Assembly: GCF_032362555.1 (NCBI RefSeq)
Contig: NC_083510.1
Location: 8,583,501 to 8,647,500 of the forward strand
Reading direction: 5' to 3'
Source: Amyelois transitella
Taxonomy: Eukaryota; Arthropoda; Insecta; Lepidoptera; Pyralidae
Length of the DNA stretch: 64,000 nt
The notes below the pieces were generated by a model. It did not search any database. It was not told where the DNA came from and saw only the letters and a list, made by a program, of their open reading frames with translations. Within the stretch, counting starts at the first letter, position 1. Each line of letters opens with the position of its first letter. The position numbers and the translations under genes were made by a program. This document shows positions 22,101-34,699 of the stretch, in pieces.

Positions 22101-24016
22101 CCCGCTTTAACGAAAGATGTGCCAATTTTCATCAGAATTCCTAAGGAACAATTTATTTCGTCTCAACTCCTGCCACCAAAACCTGGACCGGGAAAATTCA
22201 AGAATCCTACTAAACTATACCCAAAGAAATATCCAGGCGCTTTCAAACCAGTTCCGATTCCAATAGGCCAATTTGCCGAAGATGGTTTGTCTCAAGTTCC
22301 CAGAGCCAAGCCCATAAAATATTTTCAGCCGATACCTATTGACGAAATCAACTATATGATTCCTTCAGAGGAAAAAAAGCGCTATCTCTACGAACAAGCC
22401 GAACTAAAACGAAAATTGAAAGAAGAGGAGGCCGCCAAGGTAAACTTGTGAACAATATATACTCACCTAGTTGTAGATATTCCTAATTTGGTTTGTCTAT
22501 CCTGTAAGGACTATTCTGGATCGTATGTGTAGGTATGGGCTTATAATCAGATGTTATTCTAATGTACATTATTATTATTCCATTTTAAATTTTTCTAAAC
22601 TTTATGTTCATTACATTTATACATTAAATAAAGTAAACAACTTTCAGCAACAACAGAGTCCTGCGGTGGAAACATATGGCAACACTGACACAACGGAGCA
22701 AGAAACTTCGGCAACTCTGCACAGATACCCCGCCCGTATGTAACATTTGGAAACTGCTAGTTTTTCTATTCTTTTCACTATCATTTTTACGGTTATAGCC
22801 ATCATCAGAACGTTCCTTAGTGGTTTGTTTAATTCGTTCTTTCGAAATCAGTTGACAAGAGGCGGCTTTTAAAATCATTATTTTATAATTAAATTAGTTA
22901 TTTATATCGACTTAAAAGTAACGTGTTAACTTCGTAATTTAGGTACTTGAAAATGTAGATCCTAATTTTGCAATTAAAGCGTTTAAATAAAAGGGAAGGT
23001 TTAAGTGAAACTAATAGCAATTAACTCAACAATTTGATTACACTTGGAAATGTTTATAGTCCAACTTAGTTCTCGTGTAATTATTTTAGACCTTACCTGT
23101 CTGACCTTTTTGATTGCTTTTGAATAGTCGAACTTCTAGCACACCTATCTAAATATGAAATAATATAAATATAAGTTTAGTTTATTATTTTACGAGCAGG
23201 TATGCTCAATATTTTGTGGTCATAAACATAAGATTCCTAAAAATTTAGAGAAGAGGGCGCACGGAGGGGTTTTGTATATATCTTTTACCTTATGCCCCTT
23301 CCACTATATATAAATTTGCTGAATAAGTTTTAAAGAGTTCGATTCCAAAATGATGAGCTTAATCCCTATTTTATCTTTAATTTAACCCACGATTTTCAGG
23401 GCCAGCTCCTTTAAGACAAGCACCTGCGCCTGCGCCACCGAGCCAGAACGAGGCAGGTCCTCCGCCTTCCGACGACCGCACAGAGTTCCGCATGCACGGC
23501 ATGAAGGGCCCCCATAGCTATCAGTTTGGATATGACACCGGTAAAGGGTAAGTTTGAAAACATAGAATTCGGAAAAGTACAGAAGTGGTAAATACTGGCG
23601 AATGTGACATCGCAACTAATGGTTGTGATGAAATGCGGTTGTGAGAGAGTTAATGGTTACTGATGATGGTGATTACATACTTACATACATACAATCACGT
23701 CTATATTTCTTATGGGGTAGATAGAGCAGTTTTACCACTTCTATAGTCTTATTATTCCAAATTCTAAAGCTTACCCCAAAGTAAGACTAGGGAAATACAT
23801 TAAGTAGGACCTTATATTAATTTACCGTATAAATATAACATAAAAAAAATTCATTCCAGAAAAAACCGTCAGTTTCGCTATGAAGAGCGAGACAATGATG
23901 GCACCGTAAGAGGACACTATGGCTACATGGACAAGCGCGGGAAACTTCGCGTTGTTAACTACAGAGCGCACCCTGAACACGGGTTCCAGGCGGACGCGCC
24001 CGTAGAAAAGGAGTAA
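16188..24016 (+). CDS. Cuticular protein with C-terminal RR (chitin-binding) domain
   Basis: Exons 16188-16208, 21567-22439, 22648-22735, 23400-23547 and 23860-24016; phases agree and give 428 aa. Exon 1 encodes only MWRQFSF and is followed by GTAAGT. Joined to exon 2 it forms a signal peptide core (MWRQFSFILLLVVATLA), which is why this distant start is chosen. Residues about 20-330 are Pro/Glu/Lys-rich with repeated YLVPP, YLLPP and YIVPTP words. Residues about 366-421 are an RR consensus (SYQFGYDTG..., DGTVRGHYGYMD, GKLRVVNYRA, HGFQA), the chitin_bind_4 fold that holds chitin through aromatic residues. Family role: a secreted structural protein of the cuticle. AATAAA at 24425-24430 is a likely poly(A) signal. 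Closest subgroup (RR-1, RR-2 or unusual) cannot be fixed. Exon 1 is the least certain part. Confidence 0.88.
18862..18945 (+). repeat. ACTAGCT-type repeat fragment
   Basis: Begins TTACTAGCTGCGCCCCGGGG, followed by CTTTGCTCCCGCGGGAC. This is GC-rich against an AT-rich background and resembles the other ACTAGCT/CCCGCG fragments in the window. Confidence 0.45.
19955..20200 (+). mobile_element. Mariner-family transposase relic
   Basis: Plus-strand reading frames give ILHEELGVKK, then after a frameshift FRWMPNYLIEEQKAARVSWC, then after a second shift GD-stop-SWIYSYEPE. These are the successive conserved blocks of mariner (IS630/Tc1) transposase. The GDESWIY block contains the first catalytic Asp, and here its Glu codon is a TAA (20161-20163). 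Two frameshifts, the stop and missing ends make it inactive. It lies in intron 1 of the cuticular protein gene. Confidence 0.8.
20870..20985 (+). repeat. Dispersed repeat family A copy
   Basis: Contains ATCACGTCTATCTTCCTTGC, GGGGCAGACAGAGCC, AGTCTTGAAAAACTT, CGCCACGTTCGG and AATTGAGATGCAAATAGT in family order. Confidence 0.65.
23575..23760 (+). repeat. SINE 3'-end-like fragment plus family A fragment in cuticular protein intron
   Basis: AGAAGTGGTAAATACTGGCG and AATGTGACATC resemble the 3' end of the element at 61425-61790. CATACAATCACGTCTATATT and GGGGTAGATAGAGC then start a family A copy. All of it lies in the last intron. Confidence 0.5.
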
Positions 24017-24424
24017 AGGACAGCGAGCAGCTCAATATTTATTGACTTTATTGTACATATAGGTAATACTATAGAAATCGGAATAATATAAGACAATAGA
24101 AATGTCACTTTGTTCTTAAAACCATACGAATGATGTCACCGTCTTTCTCTCGTCAGTTGTAATCTCAGAATTGAGATGCAAACGTATCTAATAGTATCAA
24201 AACTATCATTATCGCAGTCACATTTACCAGTAGGTAGTTACCACTTCTATAGTCTTATATCATTCCGAATATCTTTGGGTTATATATAGGGTTTTGTAAA
24301 TAACATGTAGTTCTTAGGTATACCTAAAAAGATCCAGTCGTAGTCTTATTCAGTGTCGATATCTTAGGAAATCATTTGGATTATTGAAAATAATATTCCG
24401 AGATTGTGGTTTATATGTGAAACG

Positions 24425-24430
24425 AATAAA
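24425..24430 (+). terminator. Poly(A) signal of the cuticular protein gene
   Basis: AATAAA lies 409 nt after the TAA stop (24014-24016). Confidence 0.5.
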
Positions 24431-26153
24431 ACGTACAGTTGCCTGCAAAGAAACGTGACCTGTCATACGTACGATAGTTCGTACGTACCATAGATAGAAG
24501 TTTAACCCCGTTTCTATGAGGGGGCTTTTCGATTTGCAGTCTAATTACGAAAACAGATTGATTAAGAACATTGAAAGGTGCAAACATTCCTTACATTGAG
24601 ATTGTATGCGTTGTTGTATAACTTTTATGTATAAAAAGTTATTCAATATTATAGTTTGAAAATTAATATGATTGCTAAGTCTTTTTGTTTATATGATTTT
24701 CCGAAGTCCGAAAGCTTTTTGTTTATAATTTCACTTTTATACTTTTTTATTCAGAGCATTTTTTTCATTATCAGATTTTTAGTGTACCAAGAGTAGGTTT
24801 TGAAGGAACCTATAGAATGAAATCTTAAAAAATCGATAATCACTTGTATAATGTAAATACTTGAATAAGTGTCATACTTAGCTCTATAAGGTATTTAGTT
24901 ATTTAGGTAATGAAAAATAAAAATATACTGTTTGTAACAAAAAGTTTTATTTCAAATTTGAACTTCAACTTCCAACATTTAAATTTTTATCCGAAAATTA
25001 AATGCCGACCAGTAAAAAAACGTAAAATTACCACTCAACACTGATATCAGTATTTGATTGTCTACAATAAATTTAAGGAATTGTAAATGAAACGCTGTTG
25101 AAATGTTGATCCAGATTAAAACTTTTTCAATTACTATAAAATCTAGACTGTAACAGGAATTTGTCCGTGAGAAGGAATATGATTGGAATTTGTGAACACT
25201 ATCACTACAATATTATATAAGTATTAATAATCACTACATATTATATAAAATTAATATACTATTTGGTCAGCACAGGATCACGAAAAACAGTTATCAACTT
25301 AATTAATAATCAACAGTTGTTAAATATAAGATAGGTATTAAAAATAGTAAACAAAAACACGGATTCGATTCATGTGATGAAAAACAATGTTAACCATTTT
25401 TACAGTGGGCCATGTAGACAAGTATACCACCTGCGATACTTCTACTAAACGAAAGTGCTATACTTTTGCCCAAATCCCACTGTACTTGACGCTACAAAAA
25501 GCACCATTATTGGCTGAATTTATATAGAACTTTTGTTTACCATTTTATTATATCTGAAATAACAATCTCTCTTGTATTAAATATATATCCGACGTTACGA
25601 TTTATATAGCACCACTGGTTCTGGAAGTTACTTTAAAACATACACAATTCGTAGAATTAAATTGATATCCTTGCAGTAATAGTAGGTATGCGTCTAGGGT
25701 ATTTTTACTTATGAAACTAAATAATAATAAGATAACTTTAAAGTATTGAATGCTATACTAATGTTTCAGTATTTTTGAAGACAAAACACCAAAAAATATA
25801 ATTTTTTTTTAAATATTACTATAAATTCGTTATAAATGGCACAAAATCTTAATTTTAAATATGTAAAAATTTTACGTGGAATATAATCACAATAAAAATT
25901 ACAATGTTTTTCATAATAATTCTGAAAATAGCCTCAATATGTGGTTCCACTTTTGTTGAAAACTAAACCAATAAAAATTGGTTCAGTGTAAATGTGAAGT
26001 AGTTAGTAGTTTGTTGTGTAGCTGAATTCAATAATGAATCAAGTTCTAAATTTTGCTTAACGTAATATCGAACCCCTCTTCGTTTTAGCGATATAGGAAC
26101 CAAAAATATAATTTTATTTAATTATTTTTAATAGTTATAATTTCCGCCATAGA
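24431..26153. other. Intergenic region between cuticular protein gene and DERA
   Basis: The two genes converge here. The sequence is AT-rich with no supported exon. TACGTACGATAGTTCGTACG near 24470 is a short palindromic stretch. Nothing else is recognised. Confidence 0.5.
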
Positions 26154-26217
26154 AAGACTCTTCTCCAAGAGTTCAAGAAAGCTAGACACTTCTATGCTAA
26201 AGAGTTAAGAGGTAACA
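26154..26217 (-). pseudogene. Decayed copy of the DERA terminal exon (echo 1)
   Basis: On the plus strand AAGACTCTTCTCCAAGA is identical to the functional terminal exon, and the match continues at about 70-75 percent through TCAAG, GCTAGA, CTATG and AGAGTT. On the minus strand it still reads LELLEKSL in the DERA frame, but an in-frame TAA precedes it and no acceptor is present. It is a dead duplicate 0.26 kb downstream of the real exon. Confidence 0.75.
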
Positions 26218-26248
26218 ATGGAATGTAAGCCTTATAGTCTAACAATCT

Positions 26249-26270
26249 GACGTCAAGTCGTCTAGAGGCC
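26249..26270 (-). pseudogene. Short DERA terminal-exon echo (echo 2)
   Basis: GACGTCAAGTCGTCTAGAGG matches GACGTCAAGCAGGCTAGAGG of the functional exon at 17 of these 20 positions. It lies between echo 1 and the real exon, in the same orientation. It is short enough that chance similarity is not fully excluded. Confidence 0.45.
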
Positions 26271-26408
26271 GGCCTGGAGGCCAGCTATATTCATAACTTT
26301 TATTTAAAATATCTTAGTAAAAATATGCCCATAAGAAAAAATATCCCTATTGGGAAAAAACTCAAATGTTTTCATATATCAGTGAGTTAGGATGAATGTA
26401 TGATTTTA

Positions 26409-28602
26409 CTAACAGTTAAGACTCTTCTCCAAGACGTCAAGCAGGCTAGAGGCTCCTATGCGGAAGAGTTTAGGAGTCAACCATTCTGACCCCAGTTCGT
26501 TGTTGACCAGGATAAGCCAGTTTACTGCATCCGCCGCTGTTTTTATTCCGCCAGCCGGTTTAAGACCCACCTGAACAATTAAATTACAGCTTTTGATTTG
26601 AGTCTTTGTGTTTCTGTAAACTACATTTTCGTATAGTATTGATTTATTTTTTGTGCATGTTTGTGAATTAAAAATAATCTTATTTTCTTTATATGTTTAT
26701 GACAACAATGTTATTGTATTATATGCTAAAAGGAACATAATAATAACAGTACCTGTCAACCTGGATGTGTGTGAACAATGACTGTCATTAATGGTAAAAT
26801 TACCACCAGTGTCGTGTTGACAATACAAACATTTATGCCATTTTTTACCGTCTGGACAGAACTTTCATGTCAAATTATTATCTTACAAGCCTTATGGCCA
26901 TTGCTATATATTATTTCCTAATGGCGACTGAAATAACAAAAAGTGCCTTACCTTTTTCCCAGTCATTTGATAGAAGCGACGGATTGCCCTACACATGATC
27001 AGCCCAACCGGTAAGGTTGCATTGACTGCTTCTTTTCCTGTGGAAGTCTTTATGAAATCCGCCCCAGCATACATGGATACCATTGATGCCTTGTAAACCT
27101 GGAGACAAACATAACTTCTATATTCATAACATCCTCCTGGAGATAGTGGTAAATTAAACAAAGTGTATACTTACTTCTACATGCATAATATACTTGAAAA
27201 AGTTTTTTTTTTTTACCATAGTGAGGTTGCTTGTACAATATTCACCAAAACAACCAATGTTACTAATTATGGTGCCTTCATATTTTAAAAATTGTTCTCA
27301 ACACTTACATTTTCATAAGTGCCAAGTTCGCCAACTCCTAGGATGACCTTCATATGAGCATCGCCACAAGCCTCTTTCATGGCCTTGATTTCACCAAACA
27401 GTTGTTCCCATTTGCCTGTGAGAATCAGGCTCCGGTCAAGTACAATGTCTATTTCAGTAGCTCCACTGGAAACAGCCATTTTAATTTCGCAGACCCTTGA
27501 AGAAAGAGGATAAAGTCCTGATGGGAATCCCGTGGCAACTGCAAATGCAATGAAATATAATGTAAAGCAAATTATATTGTGACTACTTTCAACCCTTTCA
27601 TTAGTTTTGTTTAGTTACTAGTTTTAAACTTTGTTCATATCAATTTATCATTTAACAAGTTAAAACATGTGTTACCTACTTAAAAATATATCTATATGTA
27701 TACTAAATCAAAACTCAAATTTTTATTAGCTTTGTACATATAAATCATTCTATATGCTTAATAGGTATAAAACATTTCATTGTGTTTATCTCATTTTACT
27801 GTAAAGTACTATATAAGTATAGACTTACCAGATGCAATTTGTAGTTCTTCTAGCAATCCCAAACACCTTATTGTGGAGTAGGCATCAGGCACTCTGCTGG
27901 GATATACACAGACAGCAGCAGTTCTGATAATCTTGCCTTGCTGAACTAGGGTAACATTGTTCTCAGTTTTTACACTTATTGGATTTGCTGCCTTGAACAA
28001 AATTAATTAAATGAAAACATGAACTAGGTAAAGGTGTCACAATACACTTTTAAAGAACTTACTCCAAAATGCCCTATATATTTATTATTGAAGTCATTAA
28101 CCTAGCTTAATATTGAGTCATTCTTCATCTTGCTGGTGTTAATTCTGGTTGCATCCTCACCTCTCTAGAGGATCCAAGGGTGGCCATGAACATTTACACA
28201 TATTCAAGGAAATACTAGCGAACACAACATTCGTAAATTTACTGCCTTGTACGCTATCTAGATACAGTATGTAAAGCAAGGTATATGAGATTTAAATAAA
28301 TTAATTACTTTGATACATAGCCTCTTAACGTTTGATGGAGTATCATCGCCAGATAGAGTAGTGAGGTCTATAACACTAATTGCCTTTAGAAGCCACGCTG
28401 TGAGTAGCTCTTTACTATGGACTTGGTTACTATTAAGTAAAGACTTCACTTGTGCCTCAACGCTATTTTTGTTAATATGCACATTCTTAATGATCGCAGG
28501 ATCTGTAAACACACAAAACATAAATTAGAACTAGGAACGTAATTCTAAGAATAGTTATTTGATTGGAACTAAATTCTCACCAAACTTCATATCTGAAACC
28601 AT
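26409..28602 (-). CDS. DERA: Deoxyribose-phosphate aldolase
   Basis: Minus-strand exons 28602-28581, 28502-28309, 27991-27829, 27538-27309, 27098-26952 and 26570-26409; all junctions are GT-AG and phases sum to 305 aa plus TAG. The enzyme cleaves 2-deoxyribose-5-phosphate to acetaldehyde and glyceraldehyde-3-phosphate in cytosolic deoxynucleoside catabolism. Class I aldolase landmarks are intact: [36 protein letters not shown] (Asp about 157), DFIKTSTGK (Schiff-base Lys about 220), [10 protein letters not shown] (Lys about 256) and FRIGASSLL. These match Asp102, Lys167 and Lys201 of the E. coli enzyme. The start is the first Met of MVSDMK; Met5 is an alternative. The C terminus (EKSLNC) is shorter than the human tail as I recall it. 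Two decayed copies of the last exon lie just downstream. Confidence 0.95.
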
Positions 28603-31600
28603 GTCTGTTTAAAATATTAATCCAAATATGATAAGCTTGATAAACTAACGACCTTAAAATTTCAAAACAATAGAACGATTAATAGAAACTTAAAAAGCAA
28701 CAAACTAAATTAAAAAAAATTAAAACAAAAACGAGCTGTTTAAATTCTTACAAAACTCAAAATAAAAGTCAATTTGTCAATGTAAACTGTCATTTCAGTG
28801 TTACACACTCGATTCAATCATCGATTGTCTAAGCCAGGAAATAATATTGTCTGTGGTCAATAGGTACTAAGTTAATAGCCCGCCAAATATTTCATTGTTT
28901 TTTGAACTTTATTAATTAAACTTAACATTGAAATACTTAAATAAAATATAAGTATATATAAGTTTTTGTCCCGAGTACACGTAAAAACGATATTTCTTAA
29001 CCTTTCTCGGATATAGTTTTACAAGTTTTAAGCTTGAAAACTTACTTTTTTTTAAATATATTAACATCCTCACTATATTGGCTAAATGTCAGTGTTTATT
29101 TGCTATTTTAATAGTTTATTTAATAAGAATCCAACACAGAGAGTGGCTACTGGGTTCTGAAATACAATACTCGGCGACGGCGCAGTTGGTTTTGGTAGGT
29201 GTAGGTAAGTAGTTTCATTTACTTCGAATCTTTAAAGTAAATTAAGAAAATTTTAAGATTCAGAATATGTATAAGTTAATGTTTAAGTACTCAACATAAC
29301 ATGACTATTGCTCCTACAATACGATAAATCAAACGGGTCGTCGCTTGCGGTAAGCCTACATTTAGAATCAAACGGATGTTCTGCTGATTGAACGCAAACA
29401 TCGGATGCAGGGAGCCTTTGCGTTACGTAATTTAAAAGCGAATGCCGATGCCGGATGGATTTATTTACATTACTAGGTTCTATGTTCAAAATGCTGAAAA
29501 TCAATGTAGAAAATATCGCTGGTTCATTGGAATTATTCCCTGTGATATTTTCTCTGTCTACCCTGTAAGCGATAGAGACGTAATTGTGTGGGTATCATCC
29601 GACGTTACTGGTCATCTTTCGCTAACATTATGTTTATTCGGGAAAATACATCAATATCCTTCACAAAACAACTTTTACAAAAATATTTTAATGAATAATC
29701 CAAGTTGGGAATCCATAGTTTATTATCTTCACCACCCACACTTCACTAGTAGTACACCTCTTACAGTATTTGGCAAGGAATTCTTATATAACAAAATAAA
29801 ATCTTGACAGTCTTCATTTCAAATAAAAGGATAAATAATAAGTATAATATGGGTAATTGTACCCTAAGCCTGATAATAATACCTATGTATAAGAACTTAT
29901 GCCATTGTAGGGAAATAATAACGTACTGTTCCTAGAACGCAAGCTGGCATATTGTAACTAAGTAATAAATACGTATAGCAACAAAGACGTGATAGAACGG
30001 AGAGAAAGACGTATAACAATGGTATAAAGTACAATAAATAAATAGGTTAATTAAAAATGTGATAAATGAGTAATAGAGGAAAACATATTAATTGTAGCGA
30101 TACTAAAAAAAAAAAATGACTTATAACTTACCCAGTATAAGAAATGAAGCAGACTAGGTTAAGTGATAAGTTAAGATATAGTTTATCATACACAAAGTTT
30201 ACAATTATGTCTAATAATGTCTTTGCTACCACACAAAGAGATACTGCAATAAACTGATTGTAACTATACGTGTATGAAGGTAGGCACCTACTTATGAAAA
30301 GCATGAGTAAGTACCTATCTATCTGTTTTAAATTCCATCTATAACTCTAGCTACGAGTATTTGGGCATTAAAAACCCGTTAAGCCGTGCATCAAAACACA
30401 TCAAGTAGCATTTCCTCAGGAACCCATCTTTAACTCTTTGTAGAAAGTAAGTACCCCAACACGCTAATGTACGGTTCAGTTTCTAAGATGGGAAAGTTGA
30501 AGAGCTTATATTGTCATAGAAATAAAACCTTTAGAAGCACATTTTGTACGACAAAAATTGTTATACCTTTACACTGCGATTTTAATAAATAGTTGCCGAT
30601 AGCTTAAAGTGAATAAAAAGAATATATTTTTACTTATTTTTTTTTTCTTCTTCAAGGACTTAAATTGGGACCAAGTAAATGCCTAGTAAGATGATGATAA
30701 AAAACAAAATGTCTATTGTTCGCAATAAGTTCTTGTTAAACTTTGCTTTTTCTGCACAAAATGTTAAAATGCATTAACATTTCTGCGTCTGTTTTCCAAA
30801 GATACCACTATCAAGCGGGAAAAATCACTAACATCAACATTAGATTATCATCAATTTAATTTAAATTGAAAGATATAATAAAACAAAAGATTCATCTATG
30901 TCGAATATAATCCTATCATAATAGGTACTTATCTAACTACATATATTTATTCAAAATATTGAACCAGGGAAATGGATTTGCATAGTGCTTACTCCGTACT
31001 TATGCTCAGCTCATACATTATGCAATTTGTATGCTAAAAGTGAAAGACTAATATGTAAACTTGTAGTTTGGATGAGTTTGAATGGAACTGAAGATTTTCG
31101 TTAACAGTTGGTCAATATACGGAATACTTCAAGTACCTCAGTCTGTACCTACCAATGTTAAGTTTCCTGATGTATAGGTTTGTTATTTCAGGTTATTGGT
31201 AGGAAGATAATGTAGGTACTATGGAAACCAACATAATATAATATGTGTACCATTATGTAATTATTAATACAAGATGAAAGTTGTTTAATTTCGTATTCAT
31301 AAGTGCCTATTTAGTTCTTTAACAATTTTGGGTGGATGAGAAAAAATTGCAAATATTAAAAAATCTTTTACATTCCAGCAAATAAGTAAATACAATTTCA
31401 GAAACAAACTGTAATACAGAGATGGGTAAGTACACATAATTTAAACATCGACAAAAAAATGAACAAAGCAAACATATGCCCGCGCCAATTCGCAATTTAT
31501 TAGCCTTATTTGGCTAGTTCTTTTTATGCCTATTTGTTGTGTACATTCCCAGTTCGTATTCGAGAAATAGGGAGACGCTAATCAAAGAATAAATCTCCGG

Positions 31601-33162
31601 CCAGTAGGATTTATTGCGATCTGAGATTTGTTTCAGCCCAGGACCTTGCGAGCGCGCTATAAACATTTCAGCGCCATTACAACGGCTAACAAAGAAAATA
31701 GCGCCTTAGTTTTTGCCTCAAACTTTAAAAAGCATTGCTGTTGTTCTTTGTTCTTGACCGTTGATTGAATGAGACTTGTTGGCTTCTTGTCTTGTCCTAG
31801 TTTAATTTTTGAATAAGACATTATTGGCTATGACAAATTGATATGAAAATGCTAGGACTATGATAGTGTTTTGAGAAATTATCTATAATTTGCTTCTTAT
31901 TTTTTGGTTTTTACAACATGGACGATCTGAACACCATGATTGATTTGTTGTTATTATTTATGATCTAAAACATGTTAATAATTCCTTCCAAACCAATCTG
32001 GCTAGAACAGTATTTGGCGAAAACCAAATCCTCTTACTGCTCTGATCCTATATAGCTTTGGTATAGATAGTGCCTACCTCTTGTTCTCTTGCAAACTAAA
32101 TTAAGACGATGCAAGTATGTATATCTATTCTTATATAAAAAATTCTATATTCAAAGTATAAATTAATCTTGTGTTTTTTTTGGTAACATCTGTGTTCATT
32201 TCTTCCGTATTTATACAATTTTTGATAACACCCTGATTTTAATATCAAATGAATATAAAAAAACAGGACTGGAGTGTAAACCTTTGAATAGGTTTATTTA
32301 AATTATTTTGGGTAATTTACACTATCTCTGCATTTTAATTACATCTAGCTAATATTGTTCTTCGAGTCTTGTCACTATTACCTATAAGAGATAAAGATAT
32401 GATACGAGTCTGTCTGCATTAAACATACCAATACTTACAATGAATGTAATTAAAAAAAGCGTAATGTTGAATTTAAGAACCTTAGGTAACATTATTCGTT
32501 TTTTTGTAAAGAATTTATGTAACGTATAAAAATTGGCTGGGCATGTCAGCTTGATTGGCTATAAATTCGTTCGGCTAACGGAATGAAAAATAAAACATTG
32601 TTGGTGATAATTGGACGAGGTCTACTTGGACTATGACCTCACACCTCACAATGCAACTAAACTATGCAACACACTCTAGAGAGCAATTAAAAATTCAGTA
32701 TGATATTTGAATAGAAAACGAAACTAAAATAAATTTGTCCTTTAAGTAATTTAACCTTTATTAAAAATATCACGGCGAAATTAAATAAAGTAACATGGTT
32801 AAAAGTTGAAATGAAAATTTTTAACTTTTACGTTTTCTGGAGATTTATTTGCAGACTTTCTTATGAGCGCCGTCTCTGACAGTTTGTGGAGATCTGTCAA
32901 AGCCATTCAGATTTAAAAGTTTTGAAAACAATTTTAAAATAGCTACCTACTTAATTAATTTTTAAGAATGAATGGGTTATGTTAACTTTGATAATAAAAC
33001 ATTTATATTAGGTAGGCACCTATTTCATAACGAACTGTGTTGAGTTTGTTTGTTTCAATACATATTGTTTCTACTTACACCTACTTGCTTAAAATTCAGG
33101 AAAATTGTGTTTAGGAATTGTAATTATTAAAACCGCAGAAAGTAGTTGCTAGGCTTTTGTTA
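28603..33162. other. Region upstream of DERA, no supported gene
   Basis: It begins with the DERA 5' UTR and promoter area (28603 to about 28800; no TATA box obvious). A GC-richer stretch at 29130-29215 ends GGTGTAG followed by GTAAGT and could be an untranslated first exon, but nothing confirms it. A family A fragment lies near 29525-29590. The rest is AT-rich and unrecognised. Confidence 0.45.
29525..29590 (-). repeat. Dispersed repeat family A fragment, minus orientation
   Basis: TTTCTCTGTCTACCCTGTAA followed by GCGATAGAGACGTAATTGTG is the complement of the family core (CACGTCTATATCCCTTGCGG, GGTAGACAGAG). Confidence 0.55.
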
Positions 33163-34136
33163 ACAATTGTTCTTATTTACAATAGGCTATTACACTCTTT
33201 TTTGAAAACTGTTTTAAATCAATCCTGAGACTGTGTTATACCTATAGAATTTTTATTAAAATTTTTTGAAGCCGAAAAGTGCTCTAAAAACGATTTATTA
33301 TTTATGATTTTGTATTTTCGAGCGAAAACGCCATCCGCCATGCTGTTTTGACTCGTGACGTCATACTTTTAGTAAACAATACGGCTCTACGTAAGACTAA
33401 AGTAAAAAGATTTTTGTAATAATGAATTACAATACATATTGTTGGTGTCTTGTTCCTGAATGCAAGAATACAAGTATAAAAACACCAGAAAAATTGTGGA
33501 TTCCACTGCCAAGTGATATTAAAATGAGAAACACTTGGTTGAAATTAGAAGAGATCCAAAGGCATTGTCTACAAAATCAAGATTGTATTTCTGTGAAGAC
33601 CACTTTGATGTAAGTTAGCATTCATTGTAAATAGTAAAGTAACCACAAGTCATGTTAATATAACACCAACAACCTTTGAGTCCTTTTAGGTTATGTTATG
33701 AACCTATGATGCGAGTTGATTTCATATTATATACTTATTTCATGTTTTAGCTCGAAAACGATATATTGTCTGCTTTCACAAAACCGTCTTCCATGATTCT
33801 ATTAAATTATTAAAGAGTAAAAAAAACCCAAAAACGTGATAGAAATTTTAAAATTTCAAAATAAACAGAGCCTGACATCATCAATATGTTTTCGATTCGA
33901 TATTTGTTTACTAAAAGTATGACGTCACGTCAGTACCCAACATGGCGGATAGCGTTTTCGACTTTTGCAGAACAGATTAAAAAAGAGGATTTTTTAAATT
34001 GAATTATAAAATCCATATTGCACATTTATGAATAATGATCGATGTTTTTCTTTTATTTTTTACAAAATCTATAAGATACGTGCATTTTTATATTTTTTTT
34101 TACATGGTGTAAAATAGCCTATATTAGAACAATTGT
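33163..34136 (+). mobile_element. Fold-back DNA transposon carrying a THAP exon (internally deleted)
   Basis: Outer ends AACAATTGTTCT...AATAGGCTATTACAC (33163 onward) and GTAAAATAGCCT...AGAACAATTGT (to 34136) are reverse complements. Inner inverted repeats at 33319-33377 and 33906-33962 also match well, each with a TGACGTCA palindrome, ACTTTTAGTAAAC (or its complement) and a CGAAAACGC.ATCCGCCATG block. Between the arms lie two remnants of a THAP-domain transposase gene (separate entry). The arrangement fits a non-autonomous derivative of a THAP-encoding transposon (P-element or Kolobok-like superfamily). No target-site duplication is clear, so exact ends and superfamily are uncertain. Confidence 0.75.
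33422..33813 (+). pseudogene. THAP-domain transposase remnant, two exons, frameshifted
   Basis: Exon 1 (33422-33609) opens MNYNTYCWCLVPECKNTS, then KTPEKLWIPLPSD and MRNTWLKLE: the Cys-x4-Cys start and the P/W landmarks of a THAP zinc finger. A one-base frameshift near 33550 moves the rest into another frame, where LSTKSRLYFCEDHFD (the Cys-x2-His end) is still legible up to a GTAAGT donor at 33610. Exon 2 begins after TTTTAG at 33751 with LENDI, the usual continuation of HFD in this family, but stops after 20 codons. No catalytic domain remains. THAP fingers bind transposon ends or promoters; this copy cannot encode an intact one. Confidence 0.8.
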
Positions 34137-34699
34137 AGGTACGAGTTTAAACACTACGATGAAAATACAATTTGTTACGTATTTTACGTACGAGAGAAAA
34201 ATTCCTCAACGTAATCTTTAACAACATACATTGCAAGTAAGCCTCTTACAAATATACCACAGCATTGAATCTCAAGTTATGCCGGGACATTATTGTTTTT
34301 ATGATGTCCATAACTTTTGCCTTCTAATGGATTTCGGTGTACGGCTGTATATTTTCCAACTGTAAATCTATTCTATGGCCACAAAGATACAGTACGGACG
34401 GAGGAGAAGAATTTTCATGTTGCAAACGTGACTAATAAAAAGGGCGAGTTGGGTGGCTCAATAAATCCTGAATCTCGGAGTTGGAGATTTATATTTCTAT
34501 TAGAGAGTCCAAATGGCTGACAGTGGGGTGAGTTTGTAAGATGACATACCTAGGTGCTAAGAAATATGCACCTTTATTTGTTACTTTTCATTAGCGCTCT
34601 TTGAATACCAATTTTCATTGTATGTGACTTAATTTATATTTTTGCAACTGCAGGAGAGTTCATTGAAATTGTAAGAAAAACTTTATTAATATCAATTTT

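Noticed and set aside
29442..29807. 121-aa plus-strand ORF
   Set aside because: It overlaps a minus-oriented family A fragment and shows no domain or splice context.
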